From Chryseobacterium sp. G0162 (GTDB lineage Bacteria > Bacteroidota > Bacteroidia > Flavobacteriales > Weeksellaceae), in contig NZ_CP033922.1 in assembly GCF_003815715.1 (NCBI RefSeq), positions 2,014,001 to 2,078,000 on the forward strand: a DNA stretch of 64,000 bases, written 5' to 3'. Every line of letters begins with the position of its first letter. Position 1 is the first letter of the stretch. Of this stretch, positions 17,681 to 26,797 are shown piece by piece. Under the pieces are notes generated by a model. The model searched no databases, was not told where the DNA came from, and worked only from the letters and a program-made list of their open reading frames with translations. A program made the position numbers and the translations under genes.

Positions 17681-18817
17681 TTAATTATATAAAAAGGCAA
17701 AATGGGCAGGGATATTTCCACCTTCGGTTTTCCATTTAAAATGTCCGTTTTTATCAAAACAGTATACAAATCCCATTGATACGTAGTTTCGGGCATCTGT
17801 CATATAAATATCTTCTGTAATTGGATTGACTGCGATTCCGTAAGGTGTTTTAATGATGGATTCGTATTCTTTATCAATAATCCTATTGGAAATAACCTGC
17901 TCAGTCTTTACGTCTATGATTCCAAATGTTTTTACATAAGCATGGGTATTATAATTGAATTCATTTCCGTAGTAATACAACTTATCATTCACGATGGTCA
18001 TTTCACTAACGGCAATATGAAAGTCTTTCTTTATCACTCCGGTTGCTGCATCTACCAGGTATAAATTGGAAGGAACATTATAATAATCTCCTCTTGAACT
18101 CACATACAGATCTCCGTAATTGTCTTTTTTAAGACGGTGAAGGTTAATGGCAACATCAATTTTTTTCTTTTCTGTAAAAGTGTTCAGATCAATTACAGAA
18201 ACAGTTCTATCATAATTCGGAACCATGTATCCTCCGGAATTGGCAACAAATAATTGATTTCCCACAATTTCCATTTCTTCGGGCTGGTATCCTACTGTTG
18301 CTGTACGCTGGATGGAAAGGGATACAGTATCTATTTCTGCAACTTTACCTTTGGGAGCCAGCGGATTGATATCTACAGGACCGGCATAGCTGCTGGCATA
18401 CGCTTTTCCATCCTTGAAGGTCATGTATCTGCAATTCTGTAAATAAATTGATTTGATATGCTTGGCAGTCTTAGCATCAAGAACTTCGATGGTATTGGAA
18501 ACATTGACCACAATATATAGCTTACTTCCATAGATTTTAATATCATTTCCTACGTCTCCCAGTTCTTTTAAAACATTCGGATTGATCTCGGAATAAATAT
18601 TCCGATAATAGGTGCCTTTAGTATAATCAAAAAAATCAAGGGTGCATTTATTGCTTCCCATATTTCCTTCATTCAATACATAGAATCCTTTTATTCCCGT
18701 GTTTTCAACAGGGTTAAGCCCTTCCACAACTTCCATAGGAATAAGAATCTCATCGGTACGACAGGAAACAAGCGTTACCAATGCAAAAAACAAGAAATAA
18801 ATATTTAGCTTTCTCAT
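17681..18817 (-). CDS. btuG: BtuG-like beta-propeller lipoprotein (cobalamin capture)
   Basis: 378 residues with a lipoprotein signal (FFALVTLVSC, Cys about 19). The rest is a YncE/DUF5074-like seven-bladed propeller with recurring blade motifs (NTIEVLDAKTAKHIKSI, RTVSVIDLNTFTEKKKI, NLYLVDAATGVIKKDF). In Bacteroides, BtuG is a surface lipoprotein that binds cobalamin very tightly and hands it to BtuB. Here the ATG overlaps the receptor stop by four bases (ATGA), tying it directly to the btuB-like gene. The symbol rests on fold and operon position and should be taken as BtuG-like. Confidence 0.82.
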   Translation of the reverse strand: MRKLNIYFLFFALVTLVSCRTDEILIPMEVVEGLNPVENTGIKGFYVLNEGNMGSNKCTLDFFDYTKGTYYRNIYSEINPNVLKELGDVGNDIKIYGSKLYIVVNVSNTIEVLDAKTAKHIKSIYLQNCRYMTFKDGKAYASSYAGPVDINPLAPKGKVAEIDTVSLSIQRTATVGYQPEEMEIVGNQLFVANSGGYMVPNYDRTVSVIDLNTFTEKKKIDVAINLHRLKKDNYGDLYVSSRGDYYNVPSNLYLVDAATGVIKKDFHIAVSEMTIVNDKLYYYGNEFNYNTHAYVKTFGIIDVKTEQVISNRIIDKEYESIIKTPYGIAVNPITEDIYMTDARNYVSMGFVYCFDKNGHFKWKTEGGNIPAHFAFLYN

Positions 18818-20868
18818 AAGGTGAAGTTTAAAGTGAGTCTGAAATTTCTTCCCGGCATAGGATAGTTTTTTACCACATCATAATATTGGTTAAAAACATT
18901 GTTCATTTCAAGGTTGATTTTAAAAGGATGCCCTGCCAGTCTCAATTTTCTCTGAACAGAAAGATCGTGGGTATACCAGGGCTGAATAAAATTGTACTGA
19001 ATATTATCCAGCTGTCCATCATACCTTTCTCCTACATAAATTGTACTGTAGTTGAAGCTCCAGTCTTTATAGTCGGCCATTAAGGTAAAAGATCCACTAT
19101 GCCTGGGTGTATAAGGGATTTGTTGTCCATAATAGGTTTCTGTCTTCCCTTCACTAATCGTTTTATCTTTCGCTCTCTGGTAGGTATATGCTAATAATGG
19201 TTTAACTTTTACATCTCCAAACATTAATTCGGTCTGAATGTTCACGTCTGTTCCGATGATTTCGACCTTTCCAAGGTTCAGCATCATCCATCTAAACATA
19301 TTGGTAGTAGGGACAGCAACAATTTTATCTGTTACCTTGTTATAATAACCATCAACTTTTATATAAAGTCCTTTAAATAAAGAATGATCGTATCTTTTCT
19401 GATACGTAAACCCTACATCATACTGATGGGTAAACTCGGGTTGCAGATAAGTATTTCCTACGCTGGTATAATACAGATCATTAAAGGTTGGTAATCTGAA
19501 GATATTTTTATAGAATGCCCTAAGCGTAAGTTCCGGTATTGAAGTCGGCTGGTAGCTCATAAAGAAGGCTGGTGTAAATTCTCTTCTGTCATCAGGTCGC
19601 TTGTTCATTCTTACCTCCTCAAAGGTAAATGTCCCTAAAAGGCTTCCTAAGAATTTAAATCTGTTCCACTGATAGGTTGTAGCCAATGCAACAAGAGTTG
19701 TATAACGCGTAGGATAAGAAAAGTCACGTAAATCAGCATCAAGATTATTATACTGAAAGTCCCCACTTAAACTCACATCCCAATTTGAATTGATTGTATA
19801 AATATTGGAAGATGAAAGATAAACCTCTCGTTGGATATAAGTATTTTTTGCGGGATAAACTGCCTGAGATAATACTGTATCATTAAAATAAGTATAATCA
19901 TAAGCAAACTTCGCCTTCAGCTGAGTTTCAAGCTTAGGAAACAGCTTTTTTCTGAAATTGGCCTGTACAAAATAGTTTTCATCAAGCATTCTTGCACCTC
20001 TTGCTTTAAAACGCTTCTTTACAATAGGTGCCGGAATACCACGGTTTGAAATATAACCGTATCCACGGATATTCCAGCTTCCGTTATTTAAAGTTCCATT
20101 AATAGCGGTTTCAAAGCGCTTTGCCTTAATATCAGAATCATATCTTTTGGAAATGGTATCAGCTGCTGTAGTACCGTTTGGGAATTTCCTACCATAGTAA
20201 AATTTGTAAAGGCCATCACTTTGGAGAAATTCTGCACTGACGCTTGCTGAAATTCTTTTTGAAATTTTTTGTTCTAAACGGAAGGAAGGGTTAAATAAAT
20301 CAATAGAAGCACTTTTTGCTCTGATCAGAAGATTGGTTTTCTTACCGCCGGTGAATGTTGGTGTTTTGGGTTGTAAATAAATGGATCCCGATGACCCGAA
20401 ATCTTTGGCAGGTTGGAAAATTTCACTTTTCTGACCGTTGTACAATGAGATTTCTTCAAGATCATCCAAAGAATACCTTCCTAAGTCTACCAATCCGTTT
20501 TGAGCATTGCCAAGCTGGATTCCATCATAGAAAACACCTACATGCTGACTTCCCATACTTCGGATATTGACCGTCTTCAAACCACCCATTCCGCCATAAT
20601 CTTTAATCTGAACTCCGGCAAAATATCTCAGTGCATCAGCAACAGAATGACTGTTGAGCCGTTCAAGCTCTTCGCCTTGTAAGACCTGAGCAGGAAGGAT
20701 TTCTTTAAAATTCTTTTTGTAAATATTGACAGTCTTTATAGCTTCTCCTTTAATACTGTCTTTTTTATGAGTCTGAGAAAACAGGAATTGTGAGGTTAAC
20801 ACGAATGCCGTGAAAACAATTTTATGGAATTGAAATGTAGTTAGTTTTGCTATCATTAGCTCATTCAT
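18814..20868 (-). CDS. btuB: TonB-dependent cobalamin receptor BtuB
   Basis: 684 residues. After a signal peptide (ending SQFLFSQ) comes a TonB-box region and a plug domain (SVADALRYFAGVQIKDYGG, VNIRSMGSQHVGVFYDG, YSLDDLEEISLYNG), then a 22-strand barrel. The C-terminal ending FRLTLNFTL is a typical outer-membrane signature with terminal aromatic residues. Substrate assignment rests on the cobalamin riboswitch about 120 bases upstream and on the BtuG-like lipoprotein overlapped at the 3' end. Either the ATG at 20868 or the one at 20856 could be used. It imports corrinoids across the outer membrane with TonB/ExbBD. Confidence 0.9.
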   Translation of the reverse strand: MNELMIAKLTTFQFHKIVFTAFVLTSQFLFSQTHKKDSIKGEAIKTVNIYKKNFKEILPAQVLQGEELERLNSHSVADALRYFAGVQIKDYGGMGGLKTVNIRSMGSQHVGVFYDGIQLGNAQNGLVDLGRYSLDDLEEISLYNGQKSEIFQPAKDFGSSGSIYLQPKTPTFTGGKKTNLLIRAKSASIDLFNPSFRLEQKISKRISASVSAEFLQSDGLYKFYYGRKFPNGTTAADTISKRYDSDIKAKRFETAINGTLNNGSWNIRGYGYISNRGIPAPIVKKRFKARGARMLDENYFVQANFRKKLFPKLETQLKAKFAYDYTYFNDTVLSQAVYPAKNTYIQREVYLSSSNIYTINSNWDVSLSGDFQYNNLDADLRDFSYPTRYTTLVALATTYQWNRFKFLGSLLGTFTFEEVRMNKRPDDRREFTPAFFMSYQPTSIPELTLRAFYKNIFRLPTFNDLYYTSVGNTYLQPEFTHQYDVGFTYQKRYDHSLFKGLYIKVDGYYNKVTDKIVAVPTTNMFRWMMLNLGKVEIIGTDVNIQTELMFGDVKVKPLLAYTYQRAKDKTISEGKTETYYGQQIPYTPRHSGSFTLMADYKDWSFNYSTIYVGERYDGQLDNIQYNFIQPWYTHDLSVQRKLRLAGHPFKINLEMNNVFNQYYDVVKNYPMPGRNFRLTLNFTL

Positions 20869-20985
20869 GGATCATGATGACGCTAATGGATATAAGAAAA
20901 GCAACGACAAAGCACAGCTGTCACTGCACAGAATCATTGTTGTCCTAAGCTTTATTCCACGAAAGCGTCAAACGTTTATTATTTC

Positions 20986-21141
20986 TGGCAGGTCTTCTGA
21001 CTTACTCCGTTTTTGAAATCCTTCCCATTCCTAAAAACAGTGGATCTATTTTTCAAAAACTTTGGTGTGGAGCTTACAGCAGCGGGTCTGTTCCGGATTT
21101 TCACAGGATTCCCTTTTAAGAGCTTATTATGGCTCACCAAA
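20986..21141 (-). promoter_or_regulatory. Cobalamin riboswitch
   Basis: The minus strand shows the conserved aptamer core in order: GGTGAGCC near the 5' end, GGGAATCCTGTGAAAATCC, GACCCGCTGCTGTAA, and the B12 box AAGTCAGAAGACCTGCCA at 20986-21003. Between the aptamer and btuB lie about 117 bases of expression platform. I cannot tell by eye whether control is by termination or by masking of the start. It should turn off the operon when adenosylcobalamin is abundant. Confidence 0.95.
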
Positions 21142-21147
21142 TTCCGG

Positions 21148-21155
21148 CAAAGATA
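21148..21155 (-). promoter_or_regulatory. -7 element for the B12 operon
   Basis: Minus strand TATCTTTG, matching TAnnTTTG, placed so that transcription would begin near 21141, right at the first conserved bases of the riboswitch. No clear TTG lies at the expected distance upstream. Confidence 0.5.
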
Positions 21156-21217
21156 TAAAATTCTCTCCAGATACGATGGCATGCAGAATAAAATGATTAT
21201 CAATGCATAAACATGAA

Positions 21218-21247
21218 AAATCCCGTTAGGTTTTAACGGGATTTATA
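21218..21247 (-). terminator. Terminator of the MbnH/MbnP operon
   Basis: Stem AAATCCCGTTA / TAACGGGATTT with a 4-base loop. On the minus strand it is followed by TTTTTC. It sits between the 3' end of the dihaem enzyme gene and the B12 operon promoter. Confidence 0.8.
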
Positions 21248-21290
21248 ATCAATTTAAACAATTAATCCATGTTGAATCTCTCTATTCTAC

Positions 21291-22313
21291 TTAATGGGTA
21301 TTGTTCACAAATTCACGATCGCTCAATGTTTTCATAAATAAGATAAGATTGATTTTCTCCTGTTCTGTGAGAGGAATTCTGTTTCCATTATTTTTAAAGG
21401 CAGGGTCAAGATTATCAGCACCCAAAACTCCTTTATCAAAATAATCAAGCACTGCTCTTAAAGTCGGGAACTGTCCAAAACTTCCATAAGGCGCAGTATA
21501 CTCTACATTTCGTAAAGAAGGGACCCGGAAACTCATATAATCTGTCGGAATACCAGTCACTCTTCCACGTCCAGCTTCATTGGTATCCGGATTTACAGGA
21601 AACCCGATATTTCTAAAGCTCTGATCAGTAAAAAGCTCTGTACTATGGCAACTTGCACATTTCTCCTGAAAAGTTTGGTACCCTTGCGCTTCATTTGCTG
21701 TAAAATTATCTTCTTTCCTTTTTACCTTATCATACTTACTATTGGCAGAAATTAAGGTATATTCATACTGTGCTATACTTTTATAAATTCTTTCTGCAGT
21801 AATAGTTTCGTCTCCAAATGTTTTTCGGAATAAATCTTTATATGCCAGATCATCTTTTATCTTTCCTATCACTTCCAGAATAGAAGACCCCATCTCTTCA
21901 TGGGTTATAATAGGAACCAGCGGCTGCTTTTCCAATTCAAGAATATTACCATCCCAATTGTAAAATTTCATAAACAGCATATTCTGAATGGCAGGAACAT
22001 TTCGTAGTCCTACTCTATTCTTAATCCCTACTCCCTGGGCATTATTGTCTGCAAAGGCATTCCCCTGAATATGACAACTCGAACAGGAAATTGTATTATC
22101 TGCACTGAACCTTTTCTCATGAAATAATTTTTCACCCAGCTCTACTCCATATTGGGTAGGCTTATTAGAATTGGCCGAACCATTTAGTTCTGGGAATCCA
22201 GGCGGAATATTGAATGGAATTTGTGGATTATCATAAGCAATAGGCTCATAATAATCATTATTACAAGAGATTAACAGAATGATAATGGCTAAAATGCTTA
22301 ATAATTTTTTCAT
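21291..22313 (-). CDS. Dihaem cytochrome c peroxidase/MauG family protein, MbnH-like
   Basis: 340 residues from the ATG at 22313. The longer frame to 22346 would overlap mbnP and lacks a proper leader. The lipoprotein signal is LAIIILLISC. Two haem c motifs are visible, CSSCH (about residue 77) and CASCH (about residue 222), as in the CcpA/MauG superfamily. VGLRNVPAIQNMLF and FRVPSLRNVEYTAPYG are typical segments. The gene lies 16 bases after an MbnP homologue. In methanotrophs MbnH is the MauG-like partner that oxidises a tryptophan of MbnP to kynurenine. By position I infer the same pairing here; a generic peroxidase role cannot be excluded. Confidence 0.82.
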   Translation of the reverse strand: MKKLLSILAIIILLISCNNDYYEPIAYDNPQIPFNIPPGFPELNGSANSNKPTQYGVELGEKLFHEKRFSADNTISCSSCHIQGNAFADNNAQGVGIKNRVGLRNVPAIQNMLFMKFYNWDGNILELEKQPLVPIITHEEMGSSILEVIGKIKDDLAYKDLFRKTFGDETITAERIYKSIAQYEYTLISANSKYDKVKRKEDNFTANEAQGYQTFQEKCASCHSTELFTDQSFRNIGFPVNPDTNEAGRGRVTGIPTDYMSFRVPSLRNVEYTAPYGSFGQFPTLRAVLDYFDKGVLGADNLDPAFKNNGNRIPLTEQEKINLILFMKTLSDREFVNNTH

Positions 22314-22329
22314 TACTACAGAGAACAGC

Positions 22330-23202
22330 CTAGTTTTCAACACCACTCACTGAAAACATTCCAGAAATATCACTCGAACCGTTTCCTCCCAGGTTATCAA
22401 CAAATTTTATCATTTGATTAGCGGTATGAATATTCGGGGTTGCATTACCATCTGATCCTGATCCTGTTCCTGTAACTAATACAATCGTATTAATTTTTCC
22501 TGTCAACAGCTTATCAAAATCAGCTTGAATAGTAATTTTAGGAGCTTTGTTGTCCACAATGGCATTGTTGGGAAGATTTAAAGTAACTTCTCTGTAAGCA
22601 TCTACTCCCTGGGTAAAATTGCCTTCTGACCCTTTTATAGTGCTTCCGGTATGAATAGACATCTGTTTATTATCTGTTCCATAAAAGCCTTCAATTTTGG
22701 TGAACCGATACCCTGCTCCCCATTCCCACATCATTTGGGTATCATTGGCTCCTGCTGTTGCATAGAACTTTGGAAATTTCACCTGATCCAGTACATTCAA
22801 TTCTCTTTTTACTCCTAATCCGAATTTGATCCTTTTATATTCTCCCGCGGGTATATTACTCAGTAAATAACGAAGGGTTTCCGGTTTTGACTGGTCAATT
22901 ACCGTAGCTCCCTGATCCAGATCGTTAACTTTATAAGGAATTTCATTGCCATCTGCTTTTACCAGACGAATATTGCTTATCACATACTTCAATTCTGAAA
23001 AATGGTGAACCTGTCCTTCTGCTGAAGTATTGGTAGTAGCTGTTACGGAAGTAGCATCACCAAGAACAATGGTTCTGTTTTTAAAGGTATTATTGAATTC
23101 AAGTGTTACATTATTGGCAACAGGGTTATCATCACTATTCTGACATGAAATGACTCCTAATGAAAAAGCTGATAATAGTAGATATTGTTTTAAGCTTTGC
23201 AT
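22330..23202 (-). CDS. MbnP family periplasmic copper-binding lipoprotein
   Basis: 290 residues with a lipoprotein signal (SAFSLGVISC). The MbnP-type domain spans about residues 30-250: VTLEFNNTF, HHFSELKYVISNIRLV, the IPAGEYKRIKFGLGV strand, the Trp-rich MMWEWGAGYRF (Trp159 and Trp161), and a C-terminal MIKFVDNLGG. In characterised MbnP a conserved Trp is converted to kynurenine and takes part in copper binding. One of the Trp pair is the likely counterpart. Its neighbours are an MbnH-like enzyme downstream and a copper-type TonB receptor upstream. Confidence 0.85.
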   Translation of the reverse strand: MQSLKQYLLLSAFSLGVISCQNSDDNPVANNVTLEFNNTFKNRTIVLGDATSVTATTNTSAEGQVHHFSELKYVISNIRLVKADGNEIPYKVNDLDQGATVIDQSKPETLRYLLSNIPAGEYKRIKFGLGVKRELNVLDQVKFPKFYATAGANDTQMMWEWGAGYRFTKIEGFYGTDNKQMSIHTGSTIKGSEGNFTQGVDAYREVTLNLPNNAIVDNKAPKITIQADFDKLLTGKINTIVLVTGTGSGSDGNATPNIHTANQMIKFVDNLGGNGSSDISGMFSVSGVEN

Positions 23203-23247
23203 TTTAAAAATTTTAAGTTGTTGTTTTAATTAAAGTTTTTATGATCC

Positions 23248-25227
23248 TTAAAAATTGAATTTTAAAGATGTGAAGATGTTACGCCCCATTCTTGGGATAT
23301 TTCCCCAATCTGCATAGGTGCTGTAATATTTGTTCAGCAGGTTTTCGGCTCCTACCTGAAAAACCGTTTTAAGTTTTTTAATTTTGAAAGTATAATCCAT
23401 GGAAAAATTCCAGACAGCGTAAGCTGGTGTTTGATCTTCTCCATATTCCGGGCTGTAATTAAGCTGGATACAATCTCCATGTACAGAAGTCTGAATTCCA
23501 AAATTACGATGGGTATAATGTAAAGAGGTCAGATAGCTCAAAGGGCGGATGAAAGGTAAGTTTTTTCCTTTATCATCTCTTCCTCTTGCATACGTCAGTG
23601 TTCCTTTCCAATGTAGATCAGGGATAATGCTATAGCTTGCATTCAGAGACATATTAAAAAGTGTTGCATGATCCAGGGAAGTATAGGCCTTCACTCCTAC
23701 CGATTGATAATTCATAGGGCTTCCCAGACTTAAAATTTTCCCAATGATGTAATTCTGAATATAGAAGTAATTTACCTTAGCTTCAATACTCAATTTTTCA
23801 TTTTTAAAACCTGCACTGGCATTGGTTTCATAAGAAATTTCATTTTTCAGATCAGGATTTCCAATGTAATCATAGCGATCAAAGCTATTGTAGATATAAT
23901 AACCATATCCTTCTGAAACGGAAGGTGCTCTATGCCCATAGCCTGTACCTACAGAAAAGCTAAAGTGATTCTCTGTAAATTGATACCCTGCATGTAAGCT
24001 AGGAAGAACTCTTGTTTTTTGTTGAGATGCTCCCGGATGAAAAATCCAGTTGAATTCTGCATATTTGGACTCATTATAGTTCAGTCCTAAGGATCCGCCG
24101 AAACTCAAAAGGCTTTTATCAGATATATCCCATTTATTATTCATCGAGAAACTGGCAAAACGGGTGGTAACCCAAGGCCAGCTATAGGCAAACATTGTTC
24201 TGTTCTTACGATCCTGCGGATACATGCGCATTTCTGCAATGGATACATTATTGTATGCATTAAGCTCTATGTCTGAGGTATACCGTTCTTTTTTAAGATT
24301 CACCGAAGAAACCAATCCATACGTAGTACTCCATCCCGGCATATCCATGTGAACAAAATTTTCAGGACGTTTTGTATCATCCATATAATGCTCTATGGTA
24401 TTGAAATAGATTTTTGTATCCCAGGATTTAATCAACCCTTCTTTAAACAATTGCTTATAGGAAGCTGATGTAATCATCGCTCTGGAAAGCCATAAATCCA
24501 TTGTTAATGCAGGGAATCCAACATTTTTTGCCATATCGAAAATGGCATCCACTCTCACTGAAGATAAGGGACTTGTCTTGTAAGCGATTCCAATTCCGGT
24601 ATTGAACTTATTATATTGAGAGTGATTCACTTCAGCATCATTCCCGTCATAATAATTACCTGCTTTCCGAAAGGAAATATTTCCATCCACCACAAGCTTT
24701 TTCCCGGAATAAGATATATTTCCAAGATTGAAAACCTGTTTATTGTTGAACTCAAAGCCTGTCTGATAAGCTCCACTCCACTTCTTTTCAAGACCAAAAG
24801 GTGTACTTTTTCTTTTCAGGTCAATACTTCCGGCTACTGTTGCCCCATGAGAACTCCCTTCCTGACCTGATTTTATATCTATCGCTGAAAGCGTATTGCT
24901 TTCCAAATAGGAAGTAACCGGGTCCATTTTATCGGTGCATGCCCCAAAAATGCGCATCCCATCAAGAGTAATGACAGATCTTTCCGTACTCATATTATTG
25001 AGTAAGGGCTCCCAAGCATATGCTCCGCGTTTTATAAAGCTTATTTTGTCAGAAGATGCTAGAAATTCATCTACTGAAACGGCCATTTTTATATCCGTTT
25101 CAATCTTCTTTTTATTGCTTTTTACTTTTACCTCAGCTAAATGAGCAATACTATCTTTTCGTACTTTTCTGTTTTGGGCATTGATAATAACTCCCAAAAA
25201 GATTAATATAATTCCAAACTGCTTCAT
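23248..25227 (-). CDS. TonB-dependent receptor, probable copper importer (OprC/NosA-like)
   Basis: 659 residues from the ATG at 25227, giving the leader MKQFGIILIFLGVIINAQ. The longer frame to 25326 would overlap the preceding gene. The plug domain contains MRIFGACTDKMDP, a CxxxM motif (Cys97, Met101). A CxxxM motif in the plug is the copper-binding hallmark of OprC-type receptors. A Met/His cluster (VHMDMPGW) occurs in the barrel. The barrel ends FTSLKFNF. It starts 4 bases after the YtkA-like lipoprotein and is followed by MbnP and MbnH. Copper import is inferred from motif and context; other metals are possible. Confidence 0.83.
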   Translation of the reverse strand: MKQFGIILIFLGVIINAQNRKVRKDSIAHLAEVKVKSNKKKIETDIKMAVSVDEFLASSDKISFIKRGAYAWEPLLNNMSTERSVITLDGMRIFGACTDKMDPVTSYLESNTLSAIDIKSGQEGSSHGATVAGSIDLKRKSTPFGLEKKWSGAYQTGFEFNNKQVFNLGNISYSGKKLVVDGNISFRKAGNYYDGNDAEVNHSQYNKFNTGIGIAYKTSPLSSVRVDAIFDMAKNVGFPALTMDLWLSRAMITSASYKQLFKEGLIKSWDTKIYFNTIEHYMDDTKRPENFVHMDMPGWSTTYGLVSSVNLKKERYTSDIELNAYNNVSIAEMRMYPQDRKNRTMFAYSWPWVTTRFASFSMNNKWDISDKSLLSFGGSLGLNYNESKYAEFNWIFHPGASQQKTRVLPSLHAGYQFTENHFSFSVGTGYGHRAPSVSEGYGYYIYNSFDRYDYIGNPDLKNEISYETNASAGFKNEKLSIEAKVNYFYIQNYIIGKILSLGSPMNYQSVGVKAYTSLDHATLFNMSLNASYSIIPDLHWKGTLTYARGRDDKGKNLPFIRPLSYLTSLHYTHRNFGIQTSVHGDCIQLNYSPEYGEDQTPAYAVWNFSMDYTFKIKKLKTVFQVGAENLLNKYYSTYADWGNIPRMGRNIFTSLKFNF

Positions 25228-25231
25228 GAAA

Positions 25232-26155
25232 TTAGAATAAAGTATCAATAAAAAGTTCACTTTTACCGCCCGGAACACCTGGTGTAAAATCAGTAGAAAC
25301 CTTAGTTCCTTTGATGATTTTGCCATTTTGGTTCAGCATGATAAAATTTAAGGTCCAGTTTCCTGTCATGGTATAATTGACAATACCGTGATACAATCCG
25401 TCATTCCCTTGTATTAAATCCCGATTATTGGGAGATGAATGATTTCCCATGGAAGGTTCCGGCATTCTTGGATCCAATTGCAGAGTATAGTCCTTCACTT
25501 CCGAATAGGAAAACTGTATAGGATCGGGAAAATTCCCTGTAGATACAGCAGGCTTATTGTATTTATAGATTCCTGCTATCAAGCTGTTTTCTGCAACTTT
25601 CGGTTTTTGAGGTGCAATAAGTGCAATACAATATTGTTCACCGTCATTTCCCGTAAAAGAGGTCATATTAAGATTCTTATTCCCCTGTTCATTCACCGCG
25701 ATATCTTTATTGATGGCATATGTCTTCTGGTTGACCGTGAAACTCAAATAAAGCTTCCAATTTGCCAGGGCATTGCTTTTATCCGTAAATACGGAATACC
25801 CCAAATAGTACTTACCATCTGGCTTATAGTTCAGCATGTATTGATAGGGACATGAAGTTTTGCTTCCATCACCTTTCGTCATGATGGGTAAAAAAGTAAC
25901 TTCCGAAGCATTGATATTTTCATTCGTCTGAGTATTGATGACCTTTACTCTGATTTCATTATATCCTTTATAAAATGTTCCGTTTAAAGTTTCAATACTT
26001 ATTTTATAATGATCTTTATTTACAGCTGTTGCTTCTTTAAATTCATAGAGTTCCGGAACAGCTGTATTGGTTTCATTTTCGTAATCTGTTTTGTCGAGGG
26101 TGCAGGAAACAACCATCAACAGTGCACTCATTACAAAAAGTTGATACATTTTCAT
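25232..26155 (-). CDS. Lipoprotein with FixH/YtkA-like domain, copper locus
   Basis: 307 residues from the ATG at 26155, chosen because MKMYQLFVMSALLMVVSC is a proper lipoprotein leader; the 25 extra upstream residues are unlikely to be translated. The C-terminal half shows DPRMPEPSMGNHSSPNN followed by YHGIVNYTMTGNWTLNF. This is the Met/His pattern of YtkA/FixH-like periplasmic domains, several of which handle copper. The mature N-terminal half is an Ig-like region with two Cys. It is the first gene of a tight four-gene unit with the receptor, MbnP and MbnH, so a periplasmic copper-handling role is inferred. Confidence 0.75.
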   Translation of the reverse strand: MKMYQLFVMSALLMVVSCTLDKTDYENETNTAVPELYEFKEATAVNKDHYKISIETLNGTFYKGYNEIRVKVINTQTNENINASEVTFLPIMTKGDGSKTSCPYQYMLNYKPDGKYYLGYSVFTDKSNALANWKLYLSFTVNQKTYAINKDIAVNEQGNKNLNMTSFTGNDGEQYCIALIAPQKPKVAENSLIAGIYKYNKPAVSTGNFPDPIQFSYSEVKDYTLQLDPRMPEPSMGNHSSPNNRDLIQGNDGLYHGIVNYTMTGNWTLNFIMLNQNGKIIKGTKVSTDFTPGVPGGKSELFIDTLF

Positions 26156-26229
26156 TGTTGATTTTTTTAGTTGATAATACAATAGAAATACTTTGAATGT
26201 TAAAACATCCTCTTTTACCACAAAAGACA

Positions 26230-26405
26230 CAAAGATTATATAACACTTAAGTTATTTAAGAGGTATAAATGAATTGTTGAGAAATACACTTTGGCTTTAT
26301 GAAAATCAAATATTTTCAAGTTTTATGAACTGTATAAGCATAAGATTCCAAGCCTATTTACAATCTGCTAAATAAACTTTGGTGACTTCTGTGGTTAATT
26401 TCTAT
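26230..26405. repeat. Degenerate intergenic repeat-like sequence
   Basis: The gene-free interval contains low-complexity words such as cacaaagatt, aacacttaag and gacttctgtggttaa. They resemble pieces of the dispersed sequences at 29158-29290 and 29950-30140. Similarity is weak and judged by eye. No ORF is supported. Confidence 0.3.
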
Positions 26406-26422
26406 AAGTGAATAGTTGAATC

Positions 26423-26794
26423 CTAAAAAATAGGTGGTTTGAAAATGTGTTTCAGAAACAGAAAAGAATAATCTGTTTCGTAGAGAAAATTGAAATTGGA
26501 AACAATAATTTTTCCGGTGATAGCAACTTCTACAATCTCAGGCAGCGTGTACATATCAAGAATTTTCTGTCCTGAATTCTTTGCTTTGTTGAAAGGAGTA
26601 GATTCCGTATCAGCATTGGTTTTTGCCAGCTCTTTGCTTAAGTAGCATTTTCCGTTACAGTGAACTTCCGGTTTGCTTTTATTGACACAAAGCGTGTTGA
26701 CAATATAATTATAATTTACAGCATACTCAACCAAAGGGATCAGAGGTCTGAACACCATATAGCCAATAAAGAGTATGCTGTAAATTATTTTCAT
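26423..26794 (-). CDS. Small Cys-containing membrane protein (paralogue 1)
   Basis: 123 residues. An N-terminal membrane segment (MKIIYSILFIGYMVFRPLI) precedes VEYAVNYNYIVNTLC and the motif CNGKCYLSKELAK (Cys50 and Cys54). The chain ends with aromatic-rich sequence and PPIF. A paralogue at 28715-29077 has the same layout (CKGKCYVEKELAK, ending PPLV). The CxxxCY motif suggests a metal site or disulfide. The start lies 3 bases after the superoxide dismutase stop. The function is unknown; its position among copper genes suggests metal handling. Confidence 0.75.
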   Translation of the reverse strand: MKIIYSILFIGYMVFRPLIPLVEYAVNYNYIVNTLCVNKSKPEVHCNGKCYLSKELAKTNADTESTPFNKAKNSGQKILDMYTLPEIVEVAITGKIIVSNFNFLYETDYSFLFLKHIFKPPIF

Positions 26795-26797
26795 TAA

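Noticed and set aside
21291..21500. Extension of the cobalamin riboswitch control to the MbnH gene
   Set aside because: The riboswitch faces away from MbnH towards btuB, and a terminator at 21218-21247 separates the units.
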